From the NCBI GenBank assembly GCA_903926695.1, contig CAIYKK010000700.1:1-5102 (forward strand): 5,102 nt of DNA. Reading direction: 5' to 3'. The translations under genes were made by a program, and so were the position numbers. This DNA comes from an uncultured Burkholderiales bacterium. GTDB lineage: Bacteria > Pseudomonadota > Gammaproteobacteria > Burkholderiales > Burkholderiaceae_C. The notes beneath the pieces are model-generated. The model ran no database searches, had not been told where the DNA came from, and was given only the letters and a program-made list of their open reading frames with translations. Positions 1-4,439 of the stretch are shown here, piece after piece (within the stretch, counting starts at the first letter, position 1; every line of letters starts with the position of its first letter).

Positions 1-131
1 AAAATTTAATTTTTTCCCTCTGGATATTCGACTTGATGTGAGTGACTGATTGGCATTGCCATGAGCGAAGTGACATGACTGCTTGTTTCGCTCGCTGAAA
101 CTTGTGACTTTTTGTTTTATGTCAATACTAA
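1..131. other. AT-rich leader with short inverted motifs before the recombinase gene
   Basis: This stretch is clearly richer in A and T than the recombinase frame that begins at 132, and I see no convincing gene in it. It contains an interrupted palindrome TGGCA-T-TGCCA (51-61), an inverted repeat GAGCGAA (63-69) / TTCGCTC (87-93), and AGTGAC twice in direct orientation (41-46, 69-74), with TGACTG at 43-48 and 76-81. Clusters of short inverted motifs in front of a resolvase-type gene recall res or crossover sites, but that is only an inference. No strong sigma70 promoter or ribosome binding site is visible. Confidence 0.4.
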
Positions 132-794
132 AAGGTCGTCATCTACCGCCGCGTCAGCACTTCCGAGCAGGGCAAAAGCGGGCTGGGCCTAGAGGCGCAG
201 GCCAGCGCCATTGCCCGGTTCTGCGTTGCAGAAGGTTTTGAAGTCGTCGCAGGCTTCGATGATGTGGGCAGCGGCAAGCTCGGGCTCGATGGCCGCCCCG
301 GCCTGGCCGCCGCGCTGGCCAAAGCCGCCCGGCTCAAATGCCCGGTGATTGTCAGCAAGCTCGACCGGCTCAGCCGCGAGGTAGCGTTCATCAGCGGCCT
401 GATGGCCAGGGGCGTGCCCTTCATCGTGGCCGAGTTGGGTGCCGACGTGGATCCGTTCGTGCTGCACCTGTTCGCCGCGCTGAGCCAGAAAGAGCGCCAG
501 CTGATTTCCCAGCGCACCAGGGATGCCCTGGCACCTCTGGTCGGCACCGGGCGGCTGGGCAACAAGACCAACCTGGCCGAGGCTCAGGCCAGAGGGCGGG
601 CCGGAAACGTGGCCGCGTCGGCAGCTTTTGCAGCCCGCGTCATGCCGCTGGTGGGGCGGCTCAAGGATGGTGGGCTGTCCATGAACGCGATTGCAGGGCA
701 GCTCAACGCTTCCAACATGCCCACGATGCGCTGGGGGGGGCGCTGGACCGCCAAGGCGGTCAGCCGGGTGGTTTCTGCCGCCAGTGTCAGCTGA
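119..794 (+). pseudogene. Serine site-specific recombinase (resolvase/invertase family), no in-frame start codon
   Basis: The protein frame runs from codon 132 to the TGA at 792-794, about 220 residues. It opens with [13 protein letters not shown], where Ser at 156-158 is the expected nucleophile of the resolvase/invertase family, followed by GLGLEAQ. Next come the arginine motif KLDRLSRE (357-380) and the long-helix motif [17 protein letters not shown]. The C-terminal part ([11 protein letters not shown] then [11 protein letters not shown]) looks like the usual helix-turn-helix DNA-binding region. Such enzymes cut and rejoin DNA through a phosphoserine link. The odd part is the start: TAA (129-131) lies just before the first conserved codon. 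An ATG at 119 would give MSILKVVIYRR if one A of the AAAA at 130-133 were absent, suggesting a one-base frameshift. A GTG at 264 could start a 176-residue product, but that would lack the catalytic serine. Family assignment is firm; loss of function is inferred. Confidence 0.8.
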
Positions 795-898
795 ATGCAA
801 ACCTGACAAAACCCTTCAGTCGGTTAACCGTTCCATTGCTTTATGGCCTTTTTACTTACAAAATTTTGTTAATTCAAAACTATTTAACATAAAAAACT
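795..898. other. AT-rich spacer with two short perfect palindromes
   Basis: This stretch lies between the recombinase stop and the left tip of the IS1-family remnant, and I see no gene in it. Its base composition matches the 1-131 leader rather than the recombinase gene. It holds CGGTTAACCG (821-830) and ACAAAATTTTGT (858-869), both perfect palindromes, plus a weak CCAT/ATGG hairpin followed by CCTTTTT (833-853), too short to call a terminator. The end of the spacer, AAAAAACT (891-898), should hold a target duplication if the IS inserted here cleanly, but no matching copy lies beyond the other end. Confidence 0.4.
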
Positions 899-920
899 GG
901 TAGTGGTTTAATCTTGACTG

Positions 921-1452
921 TCATCCAGAAAGATATTTATGGCGCGCAGTGATGTTGTACTCATGGATGAATAACTTGAGCGATGCTTCCTGATTTTCTT
1001 GGATTTTGGAAAAGGAAAGCATTTTGCGTACAAATCGGCCAAGTCGCTGGCGCAGCGTATTATTTCAGCGCTCGACATGCGCCGTCTCTCCAGAGTCCTT
1101 GCCAACGCTTGCGTGATCGCGGCCAAATACTCTTGCAGGCTTCTCACGGCATAGGCCACGACTTCGTGCGTGCGCTGGCACAGGCCAATCCAGAGCCAGG
1201 ATTTGTTGGCTTTCTTCTGGACGAATGACCAGACCTCATCGAGTTCAAGCACGTCGCCGCTCTGGGCAGGCTCCTGGATTTTTTTTAATCCAACTGGTAA
1301 TGGTCAAGCGGTAGATCTCAAAGATGCGCTCAAGCCCGCGTATGCTCGGGCGCTCCAGATAGGCGCTGAGCACCTGATCGCGAACTTGCTGCGGGTATAA
1401 CTACTGGGGATTGAGGCTGCCGTAGCGCCCACACGCCTTGCAAATCACTACC
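921..1452 (-). pseudogene. IS1-family transposase remnant (InsA/InsB-like), multiply broken
   Basis: Reading leftward, the first piece is CKACGRYGSLNPQ, an amber codon (1401-1403), then LYPQQVRDQVLSAYLERPSIRG and TITSWIKK, an InsA-type zinc knuckle and helix-turn-helix. At the A8 tract (1279-1286) the frame changes, and the catalytic part follows: GDVLELDEVWSFV (first Asp of the DDE triad), NKSWLWIGL and VVAYAV (to 1145). The segment expected next, carrying the second Asp in a DFW-type motif, is missing, and the frame shifts again between about 1118 and 1142. The rest is SVGKDSGETAHVER (third acidic residue), an opal codon at 1065-1067 where relatives have an aromatic residue, then [14 protein letters not shown] and SFSK, ending at 921-923. 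Two nonsense codons, at least two frame breaks and a lost catalytic Asp make it inactive. An open frame at 908-1252 covers only the middle and ends in the wrong frame. Confidence 0.8.
1278..1289 (-). other. A8 tract at the InsA/InsB frame junction
   Basis: On the coding strand the sequence is ATT followed by eight A and then TCC. The upstream InsA-type frame reads I-K-K-N-P here, whereas the downstream DDE frame (reading Q-E-P-A-Q-S-G-D-V-L-E-L-D) is in the +1 register. IS1 itself uses a -1 ribosomal slip on A AAA AAC. Here a -1 slip would not reach the downstream frame. Seven A would make one continuous frame, and nine A would require a -1 slip. The tract is therefore most likely a one-base length mutation; transcript slippage on the A run is the alternative. 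Confidence 0.6.
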
Positions 1453-1593
1453 CAAAAGCAAGGCTTACCGATCGGCAACAACGACCTATGGCTGGCCGCG
1501 CATGCACGCGCCGAAGGCTGGATTCTGGTCACCAACAACACCCGTGAGTTTGCCCGCGTGCCCGGCTTGCAGGTGGAGAACTGGGTGAATTGA
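1453..1593 (+). pseudogene. vapC: 3' fragment of a VapC-type PIN-domain toxin
   Basis: The frame reads QGLPIGNNDLWLAAHARAEG, then WILVTNNTREFARVPGLQVENW, and ends at TGA 1591-1593. This is the C-terminal third of a VapC toxin, a PIN-domain ribonuclease that cleaves RNA, commonly initiator tRNA, and is normally neutralised by VapB. The fragment keeps the Asp of NNDLW and the TNN position, which form part of the acidic metal-binding site. It lacks the N-terminal MLDTN-type strand with the first catalytic Asp, as well as the central helices. A complete VapC has about 130 residues; only about 46 remain. The fragment starts exactly where the IS1-family remnant ends, and neither the missing 5' half nor a vapB gene is present on the other side. 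The IS therefore probably removed them through an adjacent deletion, a known habit of IS1-family elements. It has no start and should be non-functional. Confidence 0.8.
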
Positions 1594-1636
1594 TGTGTAA
1601 TATCCCCCACTCATCCTCTTTTTCTGGAGTTTCATC

Positions 1637-1966
1637 ATGGCAATTGCACACGCCGCATCCGGGCAAGTGATTGACGTTCAACCGCTGGCACATCAGTTCT
1701 GCGACGCACGGACGGTCGCGCTGTTCAAATCGAATGAACTCGAAGTCATGCGGCTGGTGATGCCAGCGGGCAAGACCATGCCGATGCACGGCATCAAGGG
1801 CGAAGTCACAGTTCACTGCCTGGAGGGCGCGGTCGAGCTGACGGCGCACGGCCAAACCCAGCGCTTGGCAGCGGGCCAGCTGGTCTGGCTCGAAGGCGGC
1901 GTGGAGCACGCCCTGACGGCGGTGCAAAACTCGTCGCTGCTGCTGACGATTGTTCTGAAAAAATAA
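1637..1966 (+). CDS. Small single-domain cupin protein
   Basis: The product has 109 residues, a typical size for a one-domain cupin, and should be cytoplasmic since no signal peptide or membrane segment is seen. The ATG at 1637 is supported by TGGAG at 1625-1629, seven bases upstream. Cupin motif 1 is visible around residues 45-64 (MPMHGIKGEVTVHCLEG), with likely metal ligands His51 and Glu56; the usual second His of HxH is Ile53. Motif 2 includes GGVEHAL with His91. The alternating beta-strand pattern fits a small barrel. The substrate cannot be told from sequence; cupins of this size include sugar-binding, dioxygenase-like and stress-associated proteins. The gene converges on gpsA, and its stop codon overlaps the gpsA terminator region. 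It is the first intact gene after the mobile debris and appears complete. I am confident of the fold but not of any function. Confidence 0.85.
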   Translation: MAIAHAASGQVIDVQPLAHQFCDARTVALFKSNELEVMRLVMPAGKTMPMHGIKGEVTVHCLEGAVELTAHGQTQRLAAGQLVWLEGGVEHALTAVQNSSLLLTIVLKK

Positions 1967-1992
1967 CCGCCGCGCTGGCCGCAGGCGCGGCG
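1958..1992 (-). terminator. Intrinsic terminator of gpsA
   Basis: On the minus strand an 8-bp GC stem (arms at 1985-1992 and 1968-1975, loop 1976-1984) is followed by GTTATTTTTT. It begins five bases past the gpsA stop. The T tract overlaps the end and stop codon of the convergent cupin gene. In the plus direction no T tract follows the stem, so termination of the cupin transcript is not evident here. Confidence 0.8.
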
Positions 1993-1996
1993 CGCT

Positions 1997-3049
1997 TCAG
2001 GCCAGTTCGGCCCGTGGGCCGCGCCCCATGAGCAGCGCCACGGCCTCGGCGGGCTGGAGTTGGCCGTCGAGCACGGCCACCACTTTGCGCGCAATCGGCA
2101 TATCGACGCCCAGGCTGGCGGCGCGCTGCACCACGGTGCGGGCGCAGTAAACACCTTCGGCAACGTGGCCCAGCGTCTGCAGCACTTCGGGCAACGATTT
2201 GCCCTGCGCCAGCAGCAGCCCGACTTTGCGGTTGCGGCTCAAGTCGCCGGTGGCGGTCAGCACCAAATCGCCCAACCCCGACAGGCCGGTGAAGGTTTCG
2301 GGCCGTGCGCCCAGCGCCACGCCCAGCCGGGTCATTTCAGCCAGCCCTCGGGTAATCAGGGCGGCGCGGGCGTTCAGGCCCAGCGCCAAGCCGTCGCACA
2401 ACCCGGTGGCAATCGCCAGCACGTTTTTCACCGCCCCGCCGACTTCGACGCCGACGATGTCGTCGTTCGCATACACGCGCAGGCTGGGGTTGTGAAACGC
2501 GGCCACCAGCGCCTCGCGCACGTCGGCGTGTTCGCTGGCGGCGACCAGCGCCGTCGGCTGGCCGCGTGCGACTTCTTGCGCAAAACTCGGGCCGCTCAGC
2601 ACGCCCGCTTTTAAATTCGGGGCGACTTGCGCCCGTATTTCGTGAACCATCAGCCCCGGCGGCGCGCTCTGGCTGGCGGGCGCGGGCGCTGCGTCTGGCG
2701 CCGCTTCAAAACCCTTGCTCAGCCAGGCGACGGGCGCCGTGACGTGGCGGAGGCTTTGCAGCATGCTGCGCACGGCTGACAGCGGCGTGGCCACAATGAC
2801 GAGGTCTTGCCCCTGGACAAGCTGCACCAGCGAAGCCTGATCGCCGCTTTGCAGCGCCAGCGCGTCAGGCAGGGCCACGCCGGGCAGATAGCGGGCGTTG
2901 GTCCGCTGCGCCTGCATGGCGGCGGCCTGCGCGGCATCACGCGCCCACAAGGTGACTTGGTGCCGGGGCGCGCCTGCGTCGGCAGAGCGTGCGGCGTTGA
3001 TGGCCAGCGCGGTTCCCCACGCTCCCGCGCCAAGAATAAAAATTTTCAT
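1997..3049 (-). CDS. gpsA: NAD(P)H-dependent glycerol-3-phosphate dehydrogenase
   Basis: GpsA reduces dihydroxyacetone phosphate to sn-glycerol 3-phosphate in the cytoplasm, supplying the backbone for phospholipids. The 350-residue protein begins [14 protein letters not shown], the Rossmann dinucleotide-binding loop (GAGAWG, residues 7-12). Family landmarks follow: WLSKGFE (109-115), [11 protein letters not shown] (150-160), [13 protein letters not shown] with the expected catalytic Lys208, and [17 protein letters not shown] (258-274) for substrate binding. It is slightly longer than the E. coli enzyme (339), mostly because of a Pro/Ala-rich stretch at about 116-131 after KGFE. The ATG is fixed by the Rossmann start, yet no Shine-Dalgarno is seen in the bases before it (TTTGATTTGTCTTC), and a terminator hairpin for secB ends about 12 bases upstream. 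It lies downstream of secB on the same strand, and its own terminator follows the stop. The identification is firm. Confidence 0.97.
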   Translation of the reverse strand: MKIFILGAGAWGTALAINAARSADAGAPRHQVTLWARDAAQAAAMQAQRTNARYLPGVALPDALALQSGDQASLVQLVQGQDLVIVATPLSAVRSMLQSLRHVTAPVAWLSKGFEAAPDAAPAPASQSAPPGLMVHEIRAQVAPNLKAGVLSGPSFAQEVARGQPTALVAASEHADVREALVAAFHNPSLRVYANDDIVGVEVGGAVKNVLAIATGLCDGLALGLNARAALITRGLAEMTRLGVALGARPETFTGLSGLGDLVLTATGDLSRNRKVGLLLAQGKSLPEVLQTLGHVAEGVYCARTVVQRAASLGVDMPIARKVVAVLDGQLQPAEAVALLMGRGPRAELA

Positions 3050-3060
3050 GAAGACAAATC

Positions 3061-3095
3061 AAAAACCCGGCAGGCCGACGGCCTGCGCGCGGGTT
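3061..3095 (-). terminator. Intrinsic terminator between secB and gpsA
   Basis: On the minus strand, the inner stem GCAGGCC/GGCCTGC (3080-3086 with 3070-3076, loop GTC) is extended by AACCCG/CGGGTT (3090-3095 with 3064-3069) across a three-base bulge (3087-3089), and is followed by TTTTTGATTT. It starts right after the secB stop (3097-3099). The T tract ends close to the gpsA ATG, so either termination is partial or gpsA is transcribed from elsewhere. Confidence 0.75.
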
Positions 3096-3096
3096 A

Positions 3097-3573
3097 TCAG
3101 GCGACGGTGGGGGAAGCTTCTGCGGGGGCGGGGGCGGGGGCGGCGGCAGCGGCTTGCTGCTGCTCGTACATGGCCTGGAAGTTGATTTCAGCCATGTGAA
3201 CCGGCGGAAAACCGCCGCGCTGAATCACGTCAGCGACGTTGCTGCGCAGGTACGGATAAACGATTTGCGGGCAAGCAATGCCGAGCATGACGCCGATTTG
3301 CTCGTTGGGCATGTTACGCATTTCAAAAATGCCAGCCTGTTTGGCTTCGACCAGGAAGACGGTTTTGTCTTCGATCTTGGTGTGGACGGTGGCCGTGACG
3401 GTCACTTCAAAAATGCCTTCAGCCACGGGCTTGGCATCGACGCCGAGTTGAATTTCGACGGCGGGCTGCTCAGGGTTGAGCAGGATTTCGGGCGAATTGG
3501 GCTGCTCCAGCGACACGTCCTTGAGGTAAACGCGCTGGATATTGAATACGGGGTTGAGATTGGTATCGACCAT
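3097..3573 (-). CDS. secB: Protein-export chaperone SecB
   Basis: SecB is a cytoplasmic tetrameric chaperone that keeps preproteins unfolded and hands them to SecA for Sec export. The 158-residue product matches the family: [21 protein letters not shown] near the N-terminus, [16 protein letters not shown], the strand [10 protein letters not shown], and [10 protein letters not shown]. Then come [46 protein letters not shown], a run of well-conserved segments (residues about 93-139), ending in FQAMYEQQ before the tail. The C-terminal tail is low in complexity (QQQAAAAA then alternating Ala-Pro), which is common in this protein and variable between species. The ATG at 3573 is preceded by GAAAG on the minus strand, a modest ribosome binding site, and places the conserved NPVF region at the expected distance. 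A terminator separates it from grxC upstream, so secB likely has its own promoter; another terminator follows its stop. Confidence 0.97.
   Translation of the reverse strand: MVDTNLNPVFNIQRVYLKDVSLEQPNSPEILLNPEQPAVEIQLGVDAKPVAEGIFEVTVTATVHTKIEDKTVFLVEAKQAGIFEMRNMPNEQIGVMLGIACPQIVYPYLRSNVADVIQRGGFPPVHMAEINFQAMYEQQQAAAAAPAPAPAEASPTVA
3109..3140 (+). repeat. Four G5 tracts (potential G-quadruplex) in the 3' end of secB
   Basis: The plus strand carries GGGGG at 3109-3113, 3124-3128, 3130-3134 and 3136-3140, with loops of 10, 1 and 1 bases, and further GG runs follow. This satisfies the simple G-quadruplex pattern. The last three tracts encode, on the minus strand, part of the Ala-Pro tail of SecB. 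The G-rich strand is the template strand for secB transcription. Whether a quadruplex forms is not known. Confidence 0.6.
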
Positions 3574-3605
3574 GAACTTCTTTCGTGAGATTTTTTGAAA
3601 ATGGG

Positions 3606-3630
3606 AAAAATACGCCTGCGCCGGGCAGGC
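3606..3630 (-). terminator. Likely intrinsic terminator after grxC
   Basis: On the minus strand, GCCTGC (3625-3630) and GCAGGC (3614-3619) form a 6-bp stem with a five-base loop, followed by GTATTTTT. It lies 14 bases past the grxC stop and in front of secB. The stem is short, so readthrough is plausible. Confidence 0.6.
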
Positions 3631-3644
3631 TGAAAATCATTATC

Positions 3645-3911
3645 TCAGGCAGCGGCGGCGCCTAGCAGCGGCAGCAGACCGCCTGCAGCGTCCAGCGCCA
3701 TCAGGTCATCGCAGCCGCCGACGTGGGTGGCGCCGATGAAGATTTGCGGCACGCTGCGCCGCCCGCTGATCTCCATCATTTTCTGGCGCTCGGCGGGCAG
3801 CAGATCAATGCGAATTTCATCCATGTGGGTCACGCCGCGCTGCTGGAGCAGGCGCTTGGCCTGAATGCAATAAGGGCAGACGGCGGTGGTGTAGATTTTG
3901 ACGGTTTGCAT
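3645..3911 (-). CDS. grxC: Glutaredoxin 3
   Basis: This small cytoplasmic thiol-disulfide oxidoreductase uses glutathione to reduce protein disulfides and mixed disulfides. The product has 88 residues, the usual length. It shows the thioredoxin-fold active site VCPYCIQAK with the redox pair Cys12/Cys15, the cis-proline motif RRSVPQIFIG (Pro55), and the glutathione-binding GGCDDL (65-70) near the end, followed by a short Ala-rich tail. The CPYC dithiol form points to a classical glutaredoxin rather than a monothiol CGFS type. The ATG lies 6 bp after the rhodanese stop on the same strand, so the two are very probably co-transcribed; the AAAGG in the end of the upstream gene is a weak ribosome binding site and translational coupling is likely. 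The rhodanese-grxC-secB-gpsA order is common in Burkholderiales. Confidence 0.96.
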   Translation of the reverse strand: MQTVKIYTTAVCPYCIQAKRLLQQRGVTHMDEIRIDLLPAERQKMMEISGRRSVPQIFIGATHVGGCDDLMALDAAGGLLPLLGAAAA

Positions 3912-3917
3912 GAGGTT

Positions 3918-4328
3918 TCAAGCCTTTTCGACGGGCAAATTGGCTTCTTTCCAGGCTTTGAGGCCGCCGCTGAGCGACTGGGCCTGTTCGTAGCCGAGCT
4001 TTTTGGCAATGGCGACGGCCCGGCCCGAGCGCATGCCGCTGGCGCACACCAAAATCAACGGCAGCGTCTTGTTTTTCACCGCGCCCGGCAGCTTGGTTTC
4101 AAGCTCGCCCAGCGGGATGTTTTTCGCGCCGGTGATGTGGCCTGCGGCAAATTCGGCGCTTTCGCAGACATCGACGACCACGGCTTTTTCGCGGTTCATG
4201 AGCTGCACGGCACCGCTGGCCGTCAGGTCGCCCGCCGCCAGCCCTCCGGCAATCACCGGCCACACCAGCATCGCGCCCGAGCTTAAGGCTATCAAAATCA
4301 GCAACCAGTTATCAATCAAGAATTTCAC
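3918..4328 (-). CDS. Membrane-anchored rhodanese-like sulfurtransferase
   Basis: The 136-residue product has an N-terminal hydrophobic segment (about residues 7-29, NWLLILIALSSGAMLVWPVI), probably one membrane anchor, followed by a single rhodanese domain. Landmarks are VVVDVCESAEFAAGHITGAKNIP (50-72), the active-site loop CASGMRS (95-101) with the persulfide-carrying Cys95, and SLSGGLKAWKEANLPV near the end. Rhodanese domains move sulfane sulfur between donors and acceptors; the physiological partner is unknown. Translation starts at GTG (4326-4328), supported by AAAGGTAG on the minus strand (4332-4339), six bases from AAAGG to the start. This start gives the full membrane segment. It is the first gene of the minus-strand cluster, divergent from gpmA, and is followed after 6 bp by grxC, which suggests a joint role in thiol or sulfur redox handling (inference). 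Confidence 0.93.
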   Translation of the reverse strand: MKFLIDNWLLILIALSSGAMLVWPVIAGGLAAGDLTASGAVQLMNREKAVVVDVCESAEFAAGHITGAKNIPLGELETKLPGAVKNKTLPLILVCASGMRSGRAVAIAKKLGYEQAQSLSGGLKAWKEANLPVEKA

Positions 4329-4439
4329 GTTCTACCTTTGGGATGTTGTCACTCAAGCGGTGATTTTAGAATGGAGGGCGAAGTCTGCCGCCTGTGCGCT
4401 TTGAATCCTTTTTATTTCTCCTTTTAACCTTCCCATACC
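4329..4439. promoter_or_regulatory. Divergent intergenic region of the rhodanese gene and gpmA
   Basis: This 111-bp gap must hold promoters in both directions. For gpmA a candidate is TTGTCA (4346-4351) and TAGAAT (4367-4372), each a five-of-six match to sigma70 consensus but with a short 15-bp spacer. On the minus strand TAAAAT (4363-4368) resembles a -10 box and overlaps it, but no good -35 accompanies it. From about 4407 to the gpmA start the plus strand is pyrimidine-rich with no Shine-Dalgarno. Confidence 0.4.

Larger units (their letters stand above)
899..1452 (-). mobile_element. Degenerate IS1-family insertion sequence
   Basis: The left tip reads GGTAGTGGTTTAATC inward from 899. The right tip, read inward on the minus strand from 1452, is GGTAGTGATTT. 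These agree at 10 of the first 11 positions, as expected of terminal inverted repeats. Between them lies transposase sequence on the minus strand in the IS1 style: a zinc-knuckle and helix-turn-helix part, then a DDE part whose stop (921-923) falls just inside the left repeat. At about 554 bp it is shorter than the roughly 700-770 bp usual for the family. The right tip runs straight into the second CxxC pair of the zinc finger, so the start and first CxxC appear deleted. No direct repeat flanks it (AAAAAACT on the left, CAAAAGCA on the right). Boundaries are inferred from the tips and coding content. Confidence 0.7.

Noticed and set aside
102..131. Promoter TTGTGA / AATACT or TACTAA for the recombinase
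   Set aside because: The -10 matches are weak, and transcription would begin after the only plausible ATG (119), so it does not make a sensible gene start.
833..853. Terminator after the recombinase (CCAT/ATGG stem then TTTTT)
   Set aside because: A four-base stem with low GC is too weak to call.
908..1252. Open frame of 114 codons on the minus strand as an intact small transposase gene
   Set aside because: Only its first 36 codons match the IS1-family transposase. After VVAYAV it crosses a deletion and then reads the conserved GETAHVER region in the wrong frame, so its C-terminus is not real.
1302..1340. tRNA-like stretch GGTCAAGCGGTAGATC
   Set aside because: It resembles a D-arm, but there is no matching acceptor stem, anticodon arm or T-loop, and it is explained as the antisense of the IS1-family transposase.
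1567..1603. Promoter for the cupin gene using TTGCAG and TGTAAT
   Set aside because: The spacer would be 23 bp, too long for sigma70, and no better -35 box is near.
1401..1610. Open frame of 69 codons on the minus strand as a gene
   Set aside because: It is a chimera: its first part is antisense to the VapC fragment, and its last part is the zinc knuckle of the IS remnant, ending at an amber codon.
2060..2614. Long plus-strand open frames over gpsA, and similar ones over secB, rhodanese-grxC and (minus strand) gpmA
   Set aside because: They are antisense shadows of well-identified GC-rich genes; their translations are rich in His, Gln, Arg or Ala with no recognisable domain and no ribosome binding site.
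4405..4432. Shine-Dalgarno-like AAAAGGAG and AAAAAGG on the minus strand upstream of the rhodanese gene
   Set aside because: No start codon follows at a suitable distance on that strand; they simply reflect the pyrimidine-rich gpmA leader.
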